From contig CAJJDN010000024.1 in assembly GCA_905182985.1 (NCBI GenBank), positions 62,001-126,000 of the forward strand: 64,000 nt of DNA, in the 5' to 3' direction. The notes below the pieces were generated by a model. That model saw only the letters and a program-made list of their open reading frames with translations, was not told the origin of the DNA and searched no databases. Positions 47,721 through 60,320 of the stretch are shown one piece after another. Every line of letters begins with the position of its first letter. Positions within the stretch are counted from its first letter, which is position 1. Source of the stretch: Paramecium sonneborni. Taxonomy: Eukaryota > Ciliophora > Oligohymenophorea > Peniculida > Parameciidae. A program made the position numbers and the translations under genes.

Positions 47721-50700
47721 ATGACTGAGATTTAAGATTATAACAAAATGTTAAACATTCAATAAAAAAATTAGGTAATAAATTATTTTATGAAATTTTT
47801 TAAGAAAAGCTTGAAATATTAGAGACTTTAACTGTAATATTTAATTGGACATTCATAAGTAGTTTTAGAACAAGAAAATAAATTATTTTGGGCCTTGTGT
47901 GAATTTATCAGGATGTTTTAGACCATAGCATTAGTTTTGCTATATCAGTAAATAATTCGAATGTTGAATATCAATAAAAAATTTAAAGAACCAACTGATA
48001 CTTAAGATAAGATAGAATTAATAAGCAGAATAACTATGCCAACAATTTTAATTTTAGAATATTTATCATAAGAGTAAATAATATATTTCTAGTTGATATT
48101 TTTGACGTTTCTTTTTCTAATGTTATTAATTAATGTAGTTGCTGTAAGAATAGATTATCTTCATTTTAAAGAGATCAAATTTCAAAATAAAAATTAATTT
48201 AACAAGGCAGATGGAAATAGTTTTTGTATATTTATTTTATGATATTTTTTAGAATCCCTCAATCTATTAAATAGCACTTACAATGAAAATGATTTTATTG
48301 AACATTTCTTATTGAAATAACTAATGATTACAGATAATGGGTCATTAATTGAAATGTATTTGTACAGAACATCTTTATTAACTAATTATTTTACTCATAT
48401 CTTATTTTTGCCATAAATCTATTGGATAGCAATAATATTCTACAGAATATTTACATCATCTAACTACTAAGTTGCTTTATTTGCTTTAAATTTTACTCTT
48501 AATTTGATTCAATTATTATTTTTAATAATTTTAGAAGCTTTATCTTTATATATGCAATAATCATATAGATTAAAAGATACTAATTATTTAAGATTAAGGG
48601 TTACAACATCTTTTAAAATAGGATAAATTCTTAGAATTCTACCTACAGTATTATATTTTTGTGTTTTGTACTTTATGGATCATGAAACAATCTATGACAA
48701 TTTGATATTTTAATAAATAATAAGTTGTTTTGTACTTTTGAATCTATTATTTGATTTGTAAGATTAATCATAAAATGTTCCTTTTGTATAACCATTCAAA
48801 ATATATGTCTTTCATTTTGCCTTTTCATTTACTTTTGGAATAATCTTTACTAAATTATTGCAATTTTCTATAACAGACATTATAACACTAACATTAATGA
48901 GTATGCCGTGTACATGCAAAATGCTTAATCAATTAACAGATTATCATTTTAAGAATATTGTAATGAAAACACTACATGCAGAAAATATGCCTTTAAAATA
49001 AAAAGCCTTAAAAAGAAATTCATAAACTATAACAAAATCTATGGCTGTTAATGATGAAATTCATCAAATTGAAAAACTTATTTGGTTTTAAAAGCTAGAA
49101 TAAGTTAATAATATTAGATTTAGTAATAATAAATATTTTTTGTAATTTGTGCGTTTATATGAATTATAAGGTATTCAAAAACAATAAGCGTATTCTTCAT
49201 CTGAGGTATTAAATCCAAATTAATCCAAATTTTTGATGCAATGTATTATTCTAATCAAAACTCATATTGAATAATGTAACAATCTCTATTGCTTTTGTAG
49301 AGGGTTTATGGGTGAAAAAAAATAAAGTTTAGAATTAAATCATAATGATCAATAAATGAAAATATTTTCTGACTATTCTTAATAAAATTTATTAGTATCA
49401 GTTGATTTAATCGATAGATACATTAGATATTATATAAAACTGATTTTGAATATAGAAATTTATGTTACGCAGCCAAATTTAACTTATATAACTTAATTAA
49501 TTAGTTACATAGGTTAATCTGAAGAATGCTATTAGACATGGCTATAAATTATGGAAGTGAAATTATAACTGTAAGAATAAAAAAAGCCATATGATCAAAT
49601 TGTTATTAATTTAATGGCCAGTTATATAAAATTTTTGACACTTCAAAGAACACAATCCCATTTGGATGAATTACAAATAAAAAAAACTATTTAATATGGA
49701 GATTATAGAAGTACTGAACATTAAAGAAATCATTTCTTTAATAAAATAATAGAATGTTTATAAATGAAATAAAATTATTTAATAAAATTAAGTAGCAACA
49801 AATTAAATTACGAGGAAGTTCAATAAATTTACATAGATTAAAATATAATACTTGATAAATTATAAAATAATTTGATGCAATTTTACAATCAATCTTAATG
49901 TAGAACTTCAACGTTATTATTAATGTTTTTTTACTTAGAAGTACGTTGTGATTACTTTTCATTTTAGCAATATAAAAATGTAAAAAAATATTTTGTTAAT
50001 TTTAGAGTCTCAAATCGAAGGAGACTAAATTTTTTGAAATCTTAACACTTTCTCATCAATCTTAAAGTGTAAGTTATCTAAAGATTAATCTCTCTAGATT
50101 TTCTAAATATAAATGTAGAGGAGAGATCTTATCACGATCAGATAACTCATATAACTTTTTTGGTTTTTAAAGCATGGATGATTTTTGCAACTAAATTTAG
50201 ACTGTTCATTAGTTAGTACCACCTTTAATTGCTAAAGTGCATAATACCATAATGGAATTATTTTTAATGAGTAGTAGACCAAATGTTCTGAGGTAAGAAC
50301 GTCATTTAATAGCACAAAAAGCAAATTAAGAGATTGTATTTGTGGAAATGTTTATTGATGTATGTTTTATTATAACTTCTACACAATTTCCTGTTTATTG
50401 TTTTATGAAGGAACTTAAGCCAATTGGAAAATTTGAGAATATTCGTGGTCATATAATTATTGATGATTATGAAATAATTTAAGGTATAAGTTCTTATGCT
50501 TATTAATCTTTTTTTCTCGATTCCGCATAGGAAATTTGCAATAAAGAAATTTCCAAGTTTTATAGTGACTTCAATGAAAATGTTTAAAAGCTTAATTTAA
50601 TGATGGATACAAAATCAATGCATCAAAAACACAAAAAAACTTAATAAATAGCTAGTCCATCAAATAAACGACAAAAGATGAATAAATCAGTTTATAATCA

Positions 50701-53047
50701 TTATAAACTCAGGTTAGAAGATCAATTATTTGTAATAAATTCATAGAATAAGTTTCTTATAGATTTAACATTGACTTTAACTTATGGAATAGTTAATACT
50801 AAAATTTCTAAAGTATAATTATTAATTTAATTTATAATTTGTATAGTTTTACACTATAGAGTTTAATAAAGTGCATCAGCTTGAACTTACAGATAACAAC
50901 TCTAGTGATTATTCTATCAACCTTTAAGACAGTAATAGGTAATCTTCCAAAAAAACTGACTCTCTTCAGAATATTTAATAAAATGAGAAAGCAAGTAGTG
51001 AATCTTCTATAAAGATGAACCATTATTCTTTTCCTTAAATTAATGAACAATGTATTACTGAGTCTTAGAATTAAATATAATAATTGAATCAAGCTCCTAC
51101 ATTTTTGGAAAGGAAAAGAACTACTTTAATAAAAATGGAAAGAAAATCCAAGTATTTTGCTAGCAAAGGTAATGCTCGCATATCAAATTCAGATAATTAA
51201 AAGAATAATGAATTTTATTCAAACTAAGATTATCTATAAGCTTCAGCATCTTCCTAAAAGTAATAATCTGAAGGATCAAAGTTTCTCTTTAAAGGTGTTT
51301 AATATTACGAATTTTGTAATTCAAATAATGAGAAAATATTATATACTTTACATTTAATTAATGCAATAATCTTTGTAATCATTATAGCATTTTTACTCAT
51401 GTATTAATTAAGATACAAATCAGAGTGTGAAATAATAATACCAACTTTTGAAATCTTAAAAGCATTTACATCAACAAATTATGTAGATAGCATTTAATTA
51501 TCATTAATTTCTCATATTCCTAATATTCAATAGATAGATCAATTTTATAAACATTTGAATCATTTATTAATAGAACACTCATAAAACTTTATAGAATAAC
51601 AAAAAAATTATTTATTAACATCTCAAATACAAGATGTCCTGAAAAATGTAGATAGTTAAGAGCAAAATTAAACAAAAATAGATGTTTTATATTTGACATT
51701 GACAGTATTGTATGATTAATTAGATTTTATTCAGAATCAAAATTTAATTTAGATTGATGAAGAGCCTACTTTTGTAAAACTATTGAAAGAATTCCCAATC
51801 TATAAATAGGTTTATAAAGAGATTAATCAATAATTTCGAGAGTAGGTTTAAGCATCAATTAATAATTTTAATGATTCTTAACGTACTCTTATCTTTGCTT
51901 TAGTTATTTTAAGTTTTATCATTTCAGTTGTTTCTTTAATTGCTTATTATAATTATTTCAAATATTTAAAGAAAATCACTAGATGTAGTGAATAAGTTTC
52001 AATAGATTGTATTGATAGAGAAGTCAATTTTTGTGCAAATGTAATAAATAATAAATAAGTAAGATATTTTAAATTTTTATTAGAAACTTAATATTTATGA
52101 GTTTAAAATGGATTTTACATTACATTAAGATAATTAAACTCATTATTCAAGTTTTAGGCCATTAAAAAATAATGGATTATAAAAAATTAAGAGATATTTG
52201 AATTTAAAAGATGACTTTACTATTGGACGAACTCTAAACTTTCTTTATCCTTTATTATGTTTAGCTTTGGTATTAATTTATCTTCTATCAACTTACTTTG
52301 AAACTCTTGAAGTAATGTAATCATTATTGGCTAAAATTGAAATTTATGATTAAAGTATTAAATATTTAGAATCGTTTTCTATATTGTGTTAGAGTAGTAT
52401 AGTCTATGAGAATAAGAATTATTTAATAAATAGTAACTATCTAACAAGTTAGTAATTACAAGAGTATTACAACTAAATTGATTCATCATTAACCAATCTA
52501 TAAGAATCAAGTAAAGTTAGATATATTTATTATAGATTTCAGAAGTACTCAAAGTAATGATTACTTGAAAGATAACATATGCAAAATTTTGATAGTATAA
52601 ATAGATAATTAAATCTGTGAATAAGTGCATCAAGGTTTATTATAGAATGGAATATTGGAATCAGTATAGTATTATTTGGTTCATTATATGAATAACTATA
52701 TTTCAAATTTTGAAGATACCATTAATTATACTACATCAGAAGATGCAGTAGCAATAAGTTATATAATTAAAGGAATAAATAATTTTATGGATTAATAAAA
52801 ATTAGACTTAGAAAATTTTATCAATGATAATTATAATAGCCAATTGGATTGGTTTATTTTTATAATATCATTTGCCATAGTTCTTTAAATTACTTTATGG
52901 CTTGTTTAATCTTGGAATCTAAAACAAAAATTACGATTATTAAAGCAATTTGTCTTTTTATTACCTAGAAGTAGTTTATACATGAATGATAGTTTTTTGA
53001 AGACATTAAATTATGTTTAAAGACATTAAAACGATATATGGTAATGA
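47721..53047 (+). CDS. Large multi-pass membrane protein with PAS-like region (TmcB-like ciliate family)
   Basis: ATG at 47721, TGA at 53045-53047; about 1,700 residues after removing several short introns. The first third is rich in membrane helices (for example IIYFQLIFLTFLFLMLLINV, then YFTHILFLPQIYWIAI). A soluble middle follows, with ECYQTWLQIMEVKLQLQEQ and CDYFSFQQYKN. After a 26-nt intron ending at 50004 a PAS-like part begins: KCRGEILSRSDNSYNFFGFQ, LVPPLIAKVHNTIM, then VLRQERHLIAQKANQE. The C-terminal third has two more membrane clusters around a long helical extracytoplasmic region. This layout is repeated many times in ciliate genomes and is often labelled TmcB-like. The function is unknown. 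A 30-nt GT..AG segment at 47775-47804 keeps the frame whether or not it is removed. Confidence 0.7.
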
Positions 53048-53101
53048 ATTTTATTGTTTATATTATTTGATTATTTTAACATAAAATCAAAATCAAAATT
53101 A

Positions 53102-53858
53102 TCAATCCATTTATTTTCTTTATTATTTTTACACAAATTCTAGTTAATTTTCTAAACTCTTTTTTAATTATTTATTGTTGGGTTCATGCTTAATTAAGTC
53201 ATCTAATTAAGCTTTTAAGCCTTTAATTAATATTTTAGGTAAATTTTTTGAATTAATCTTTGAAATTTACTCATAAGATGGACAACCTTCCTTAGGTCTA
53301 AGATCTAGAGTATCACCCTATAAATAAATTAGAAAAAGTACAGCAGAAGTTCTAAATACTCCTTTGTATCCATTCACTTCATAAACCTTTCTAAATCCTT
53401 GATCATTGATTTCAGATTCTCTTTTAAAAATAGCTAAATCAACTTTTCTCAATTTATATTTAGACAAGGCTTCTTCATAGTCAAAATCTGAAGGTGGCCA
53501 TTAATCAAAACAATACCACCACCTACACAAAATTTCATACCTTAAATCATCAGTATCAGGATTAGATTTAATCTGCTTAACTCTTTGTTCAGGTTGTTTT
53601 TATTTGGTGATTTATGGATTTTGAATTTTCTTTGGCTTCTTTTCTTAATTGAATTATACATTTCAAATTAATACCTTCCAACTATTCAGAAGAGTCAGGT
53701 TCAAATAAGAATTTCCATGTTTTATGATCTACTGTAATTGTTTATGCAATTGGAGATTACTGCTATTGTTATTACACAGGTTATTATTGTTATTGCTCTT
53801 CTTCTTCTGAATCAATATATTTGTGTTTTTTCTTTTGTACTCCTGTCTCATTTGACAT
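53102..53858 (-). CDS. Probable nuclear protein, unknown family (241 aa)
   Basis: ATG at 53858, TGA at 53102-53104, with one 31-nt intron after EQLE giving 242 codons. The N-terminus is basic then acidic/Gln-rich (KKKHKYIDSEEEEQQQQQ). A second basic patch (EKKPKKIQ) follows. The conserved-looking core has an aromatic motif RYEILCRWWYCFDQWPPSDF and VYEVNGYKGVFRTSAVLFLI, and the tail is a charged helix. The composition suggests a chromatin or RNA-associated protein, but I recognise no domain. It converges with the membrane-protein gene, 54 bp apart. Confidence 0.7.
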
Positions 53859-54077
53859 TTTTTTATAAAAACAAAATATTAGATTTCTAATTCAATTTAA
53901 AAAAGTTTTTATATATATTTCAGTATTGTGCGTTTTAGCTTATTATCTTTCATAATTACTCATTAGACATAATCTTTTAGGTTTGATTCTAAATAGAATA
54001 TGTTCAAATGAAATCATAATTCTTTAACTTAAAGGAGAAAGGAAATTCTTTATGAGGATTTTATAATTAATGTATCT
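53859..54077. other. Intergenic segment upstream of the preceding gene
   Basis: 219 bp, AT-rich, containing the promoter of the minus-strand gene that starts at 53858. No further motif. Confidence 0.3.
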
Positions 54078-54512
54078 TCAATTATTTCTAATGATTATAA
54101 TGTTGAATTAATATCTATAAAGATTAGAAATTTAAATTGTTAACTAAGATAGTTTCTATCTTTACTTTTTATATACATATACATTTACACTCCCATCTAA
54201 AATTAGATAGAATTCTTTAGATTTATCACATTCAATTTTAATTATTAATAGCTCTCCTCCTTAAATATTATTGGTATAATGTTTATAATCCATCAATTAC
54301 AACATTTTGAATGCATCTTTGAATTATATAAATTCTTAAAAATTCTATTCCTTTTTTGCATATTTTAAAAATAACAATTCAAAATCTATTCTCTCCTTTT
54401 GTGAAGATTTTATTATACATAAATCAACTTTTATTAAAGTTAAATCTTTCTATTTTTTAATATATTAACAAACTTTTTTAATTGATGTTTAATTCCGATT
54501 TCTTGCAATCAT
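54078..54512 (-). pseudogene. Truncated cyclic-nucleotide-binding ORF
   Basis: An open minus-strand frame from ATG 54512 to TGA 54078-54080 (144 codons). Its middle matches the first half of a cNMP-binding domain: FKDAFKMLQLMDYKHYTNNI, then GGELLIIKIECDKSKEFYLI and LDGSVNVYVY (family GD..FYIIL.G.V.V). The second half, with the phosphate-binding cassette, is missing, and the frame then becomes low-complexity. No downstream exon restores it. I read it as a truncated relic. The coding signal extends a little upstream of the ATG without a better start. Confidence 0.45.
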
Positions 54513-54652
54513 AAATTCATCTCCTGATATTTCAATCTCAATTATATTTTATTAATATTGTATATAATTTTATTTACAACAATTACCAAATAATAAAATT
54601 GAATTCTACCTACTTAATAATATTAAATTATATATAATATTAAAAAATAATT

Positions 54653-55198
54653 ATGGATAAAGATGATTTATTTAATATCTAAGAATCTCTTTAATCTCCT
54701 GAGGAAGAATTGAAAAAATAAAATGATAAAAAGAAAATGAAAGTTTAAATATATGTATGTGAAGGAGCTTATGAATAATTAAAAGGCTATTCCTAATTTA
54801 TGCAATTAAACATTCAAAATAGCTTTATCATTCCTACAACTTTAAAATAAGCAAATATAAACAGGTTAAATGAATTAAATTAATAATCTATTGATAATGG
54901 ACATAAACTTTAGAGCTAAAACTTAAACAAAGAAAAAATTGATAGCTTAATTAATACATTTTTAGAATCACAAAAATAAGAATAACTCTAAATTAAAACT
55001 GAACCATAACCATAACTATAACCTTAACCTCAAAATGAAATTAAAAATCAATAAAAAAAATAGATGATCTTCAGATCAATGTAAAATTATCAACCAAATA
55101 GAAACTCATCATCAAAATTGTAATAACATTTTTTAAAAACTGAATTTTGCTATGATAGAGTAGTTTTAAATAGAATTACTTAATATTTCAAATTCTGA
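54653..55198 (+). CDS. Hypothetical Gln-rich protein (181 aa)
   Basis: A single exon from ATG 54653 to TGA 55196-55198. The acidic start MDKDDLFNIQESLQSPEEEL is followed by KKKMKVQIYVCEGAYEQLKG, helical Asn/Gln/Leu-rich segments and a Pro-Gln repeat (about 55003-55032) coded by CCATAA-type hexamers. The tail has NYQPNRNSSSKLQQHFLKTE. No known domain. The Lys-rich and Gln-rich composition suggests a nuclear or regulatory protein, with low confidence. It converges with the Vps8-like gene, 17 bp apart. Confidence 0.6.
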
Positions 55199-55215
55199 AT
55201 TATTTTATTAATAAA

Positions 55216-57044
55216 TCAATACCCTTTATTATTTTATCTAAAATAATCAAATTCTTTTAATTTATTTATTCTAATCTACCTTTAATTTGTCTCTTCAGCC
55301 TTTTTTTGTGAAGATTCAACAGTTTGTATAGGTACTTACAATCTTGTACTCTTTCTATTTGCATACATAGTTAATAACTTATTTATTAAATTACCAATAT
55401 TATTTATACAACCCTTACAAAGCTGTTCTGATGAACATTCAATATGAAATGTATGTTTGCAATCTATAAATATTTTAGATACCATTTCTATTAATTTTTA
55501 ACAATGACTACAATAAATATCTACTGATATTCCTTCTTATTGTTTTTTAAACAATTATACTAAATTTTGATTACATGTTTGCTTTATTAACATTGTTGAT
55601 TAACCATAAATTGCTAATTCATATAATTATCCTGAAAGAAGCTAAGAAAATGTTGATTTCAATTCTTGAAACTCAAAATATTTCATTGTTTCATTTAAAT
55701 TCTACAATAAATAAATTTATTATACATTACTTCAAGTAAGCTTTTTATTTTTGTTTTCTCCAAAACCTCCTCTAGTAATCTTGTAAAATGTAAATTAAAA
55801 CATCTTAAAACAGGTAAAAATCTAATTTTGTAAAACTCTTATCTTAACTTTGTCAATCTAATTAAAACTTAAAACCAATTATTCTATTGTTTATATTGTT
55901 AATTATTCTACATCACTTTCATCATCGTTTCTTTTTGTATTTGTTCTACATATATTTAATGTAGGTTCTAAATTCTCTTAAATATAAGCATATAAATCTT
56001 TCTGTCCTTCTAATAATTATGAATTCTTTTGCATTTATTATTTTAATCCTTAAATAAATAACTACATATAATTATTATTATTATTACATCAAATTGTAAA
56101 TTAATAGCTTCCAGAACTGATCCACTTCTCTCCAATAAATAAGCCAATCCTTTTAAATTACCATAAAATCTACATAATTTTAAACATTCATCTTAAGGAT
56201 AACCTCCTTTCTAAAGTTCTGTCATTACTTAATCAGGATGTAATTAGCAAATTAATTCAAAATATTCAATCATCAATTTATCATCTTTTTGTAAATTTTA
56301 TAATATTTTTAATCTCACTATTGGAATCTATTTATCTAAAATATTTCTCAATTAATCCTTATTAAAATAATCAAGCAAATGTTCTGTCTTAACTGGATTT
56401 ATTAATGATAGCTCTTTTAACTTTTTAGATAATAGATCAATGAATTAATTGTCTTTTTGTTACAAATCTATATAATTGAAAATCAACTATTTTGCTTACC
56501 CTCTTAATTATGTAAATTTATGAATTATTTTACCTTATTGATTATTATTAAAATATTATTCTAAATCTTCTAAGTCCTCCTTATCATTACAATATTGTTA
56601 TAATAATATTTTTAATGTTGCTAAATCTGGAGTCTTAAAATTAATTTCTTCTTCAAAATTAAATGTGCTTTCTACATAAGATAAATATTATCGTTCATAA
56701 AGTGTTTTAAATGAACTATTTAAAGAATTAGATTGTTATTAAGTTTAATTTTGAATTTATTATTGCTTATCTTGTAATGCTTCTTATATCAATTCCTCAA
56801 TATACAATTTGTGGTCATATGTTTAAAGTGCAGATTCTAATAAGAGATCTTCTTCAGTTATCCCTAATAATTCCAAAATTTCATCTTCTATATTTTTCTG
56901 TTTCTTTTCGTCAACTTTCTATGTTATTTGATTAAAATTAAATATGAACGTAGTTATACTTTGTATTTCGGGCTTAATTAAATCATCAATTGTGCAATTA
57001 ATTTTGACTCCTTAAGGTACCCAATATATATCATCTGATATCAT
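55216..57044 (-). CDS. Vps8-like alpha-solenoid protein with C-terminal RING (581 aa)
   Basis: ATG at 57044, TGA at 55216-55218. Introns of 26, 28 and 29 nt leave 582 codons. The body is alpha-solenoid with a CHC/VPS-type pattern: LICQLHPDQVMTELQKGGYP, then CRFYGNLKGLAYLLERSGSV with LEAINLQFD. The C-terminus holds a RING-H2 pattern: CSHC, then CKHTFHIEC and CKGC, in YCSHCQKLIEM..FIDCKHTFHIECSSEQLCKGC order. A solenoid ending in such a RING is characteristic of Vps8, Vps11, Vps18 and Vps41, which are CORVET/HOPS tethers in endosomal traffic. I favour Vps8. The N-terminal beta-propeller is absent, so this is a short form. In Tetrahymena, Vps8 paralogues act in secretory-granule formation (known family biology). 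Confidence 0.6.
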
Positions 57045-57370
57045 AATATTAATATTATTAATTCTACATTACATACATAAAAACAATAGTACTTTTTATT
57101 TAATATATCTTATTCATTAATAAAGAATTTAATAATTCAGGTTAGACTAATTAAATTATTATATTCTTATTAAATGCTACTAAAATTAGTTGATGTTATA
57201 TAAATTTTAAATATTCAAAACAGCAATATAATAAGCTCATTGAATGATTTATATGCCATTAATTGATTAAATTGAATTCAAATACATTCATTACTTATAC
57301 TGCAATATATATAAAAGATTTAAATGAAAATAAACTCAATAATATTTATAATTTCTAATATCTTAAACTT

Positions 57371-57824
57371 ATGAATTTCTATGCTCTTGGTTTTGAAGAT
57401 CAAAATGATTTAGGTATTTTTTAATTTAAATTATCAAGCTTTGGAAGGACAAGAACAGATTTAAGTTAATTAAGAACAGGACTATGAATTTGATTAAAGC
57501 TCTAACATATAAATTGATAAAAATAATACTTTCGATGGTTATTTATAAGAAGAACCAGTTTTATTGTTTAATGTTGAGGAAGAATCTCCAAAAAAAAAAT
57601 AAAAATAAATCGTTAGAAAATCCAAAAAAATAAGAAAATCAGATACCGAAACAGAAGTCTAGTCTTAAAAAAAATTGTCTAAATTTAAAATGAATAATGA
57701 TATTGCAAAACTCTAATAATGCCAAATGTTAAAAACTATTATTTCTTAAATGGAGACAATTCTTTAAAATACTAGAACATAAATTCTAAATTAGATAATG
57801 AAATAGTAGCAGATCCAATAATGA
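57371..57824 (+). CDS. Small basic coiled-coil protein, probably nuclear (142 aa)
   Basis: ATG at 57371, TGA at 57822-57824, with one 25-nt intron after DQNDL giving 143 codons. The N-terminal half is acidic and Gln-rich, a lysine-rich patch (SPKKKQKQIVRKSKKIRKSD) looks like a nuclear localisation signal, and the C-terminus is a short coiled coil (LQQCQMLKTIISQMETILQN). Unknown function. Confidence 0.6.
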
Positions 57825-58160
57825 CTAAAAGAAATTTGAATTATATAAATAGAGTTATTATACCATAATTAAATTATAAGATTGAAGATTCTAGAGCAAT
57901 AAATTAATAAAATTTTTGAATTCATTTAAAAAATGAATTAATATCTAGAACTTTCTATTGCTAAAAGATATTTAGAAAAATTAACTGAGAAATAAAATAT
58001 TTTTATTATTCTAAAAATATATTAAGCATATAATAAAATGCAAAGTATAAATTGAAAATAAGTATTCATACAAATTTAGATGTCTTTTTTATTGTGGAAA
58101 TAGAAAAAATCATAATATCATAATATAATATATTCAAAATTTTGTTTTAAAGAAGGTTTT
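57825..58160. other. Intergenic with a short palindrome
   Basis: 336 bp between convergent genes. It contains short open frames only. The longest (MNQYLELSIAKRYLEKL.., 57934-58053) is protein-like but short. A perfect 9-bp inverted repeat lies at 57919-57939. Confidence 0.35.
57919..57939. repeat. Inverted repeat, 9-bp arms
   Basis: AATTCATTT at 57919-57927 and AAATGAATT at 57931-57939, separated by three A. It lies between the 3' ends of two convergent genes, where it could form a hairpin in either transcript. Confidence 0.75.
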
Positions 58161-59892
58161 TCATTATTATTATCTTATATTTATTCCAGATGATTGGGAT
58201 CTATTATTTACTGAAATCTATTTATCTCTTTAACCTTCTTAAGTTATGACTTGGAACTTCTTTTTTTTTTCAAACTCTTATATAAATTATTATCTTTTTT
58301 CTTCTGCTTCTTTCCTAATAATTTCAGCTTATTTTGCTAAATTTTCTCTTTCTCTTCTAACCATTTCAGTTCTTTCATCATCTTTAGAAAGTTTCATTTC
58401 CAGTTTAGTTCTTCTTAATTCACTTAATTGTTCCATTCTTGTTAAATTATCAAATTTATCAATATCTTTAATTATTTGAAGTGTTATTCTAAATTTAAGA
58501 AATAAATATACTTTTATTTTTAATCTTCTTCTTTTTTTTATTCAAGCATTTATAATTTTTATTATGTTCTATCTAATTTCTTTTAAAGTTCTTATTTTTA
58601 TTATTCTTACATCATTTCATTTTTTTATAAAATCATTTATATTTTTTATTCTTTATCTCTATATTTTTTCATTTTTTCTTCCATCTGCTATCTTTATTAT
58701 TCATTCAAAATTTCTTTCTTTTTTTAATATTCCTACTATTTATGTTCATAAAGTTATCTTTTTTCTTCTTCTTTTTGTTAATTAGTTTGCTAATGAATTA
58801 AAATACAAATATATTACCATTATTTTATTAATTTACTTTTATTTCTCTTCTGCTTATTTAGCTTTCTCTTATCTAACTTTTTCTAGATATTCTTCAAATT
58901 CTTTTCTTTTTTATTCTACATGTTATTCCTTTTAATTGTATTCATTTCTTTTTTTTTCAATGAGATTTTCATTGTATTATTTTACCATTTATAATTTTTT
59001 TTCTAATTCTGCTCTTTCTTTTTCAGCTTAACTTTTTCTTTCAATAGTTCTATTCTCCATCATTTAGATTCTCTTTTTCTCTTTTTATTCTAATAATTGC
59101 TTTTTTTATTCTAATTATCTTTATTATTCATTTTAAAATTATTCATTTTCTCTCTACATTTATTCTTATTTTTTCCTTCTTTCTACTTCTTTTTATTCTG
59201 CTTCCCATTTTAATTTCATAATATTTTCAAATTCTTTTTAACGACGTTTCTATTCTTTTTAATCATTTTCTTTTGTTTTTAAATCTTATAATTCTTTTTC
59301 TCTTTACTCTTTCTTTTTTCTTTCCAATTCTTATTTTTATCGTAACTGTTCATTTTATTAGCGTTTTCTAAATAATTCATCTTGATATTGTTTTTCTTTT
59401 TCTGATTATTTCAACATTTTTTGTAAAGCAATTTAACTTTTTCTTTCTTTAAGTTACTCTTACTCAACCATTTTTTCAATTTCCAATTATTATCTTCTTT
59501 TAATGTTTTCTAGCATTTTCTATTGTTTATCAGCAAAACTCATAGTAGATAAGTTTAAATTAGAGATATGATTTGAATTTCTACTTACATTATTATCCTC
59601 CTATAATATTTTTTATCTTTAAGATCTGACAATGTTAATCCTTCTTTTTCTTTTATCTTCTAAATGTTTTTCAATCTCTGTTACCATGTCTTCAGTGAGT
59701 TATGTACCAACTGTATCACGTTGCTTAATTAATTACACAACCTATTCTCTAGTCTTCTTAAATAATTCATTAGGATGGATTCCTTCTCTTCTACATGCTT
59801 CTTGCAACCTTGGAGTAAGAGTGATCTAGGTAATATTATAGAAATCTCTATCAAATAGAATCAATATCATACTATTCATTATCACTTGACAT
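58161..59892 (-). CDS. Long coiled-coil protein (551 aa)
   Basis: ATG at 59892, TGA at 58161-58163. Introns of 25, 28 and 23 nt leave 552 codons. A folded N-terminal part of about 110 residues (ITLTPRLQEACRREGIHPNE, then QVVQLIKQRDTVGTQLTEDM) is followed by some 400 residues of almost pure Lys/Glu/Gln coiled coil (REKELQDLKTKENDQKEQKR and similar). The tail is basic and Ser/Gln-rich (SVNNRSQSSGINIRQQQ). The start at 59892 is chosen because a 25-nt intron there links MSSDNEQ to the conserved-looking N-terminal domain. The plus strand shows open frames opposite this gene. They are shadows of the purine-rich coding strand. A ciliary or basal-body role is plausible but unproven. Confidence 0.8.
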
Positions 59893-60320
59893 TAATCTTT
59901 TTTATTTATATTGTATAGACATTCTTGCTTTTAAGCTATTGAAATCTTAAAGAAGCTTATAATAATAAAATCAAAGATTCTAAAAACATATTACTGATAA
60001 ATAATTTCAATCTATTAATCAGAAGAAATGTTATAAAAAGATATTCATTGCCATTTTTTCTAATTATTACACAATTTATTTATCATTAAAGGTTTTAAAT
60101 CAGATAAGCATATAATTTTATAAAATATATATAAATAACTACTTATTTAGATGATACATTTAATACAACAATAAAAAAATAAAATTAAAATCTTATATTG
60201 ATTGTAATCTTAATTATAATATTTTTAACATTATATTACTTTCAAATTTGTTATCTATTATTATAGATTGAAGATGACATATTAGAGTTACTATATTTAT
60301 ATCTAAAATATTATTTGATA
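59893..60320. other. Intergenic, no gene seen
   Basis: 428 bp of very AT-rich DNA upstream of the coiled-coil gene at 58161-59892. Only short frames and no recognisable element. Confidence 0.4.

Noticed and set aside
50035..50037. Apparent in-frame TGA within the PAS-like region, suggesting recoding
   Set aside because: A 26-nt intron just before (ending at 50004) shifts the frame and gives a better match to the family, with no TGA.
55003..55032. CCATAACC-like hexamers resembling an internal telomeric repeat
   Set aside because: It does not match Paramecium telomere units (CCCAAA/CCCCAA) and reads as a Pro-Gln repeat in an open gene.
58246..58785. Plus-strand Phe/Ser-rich open frames
   Set aside because: They are the complement of a Lys/Glu coiled-coil gene on the minus strand.
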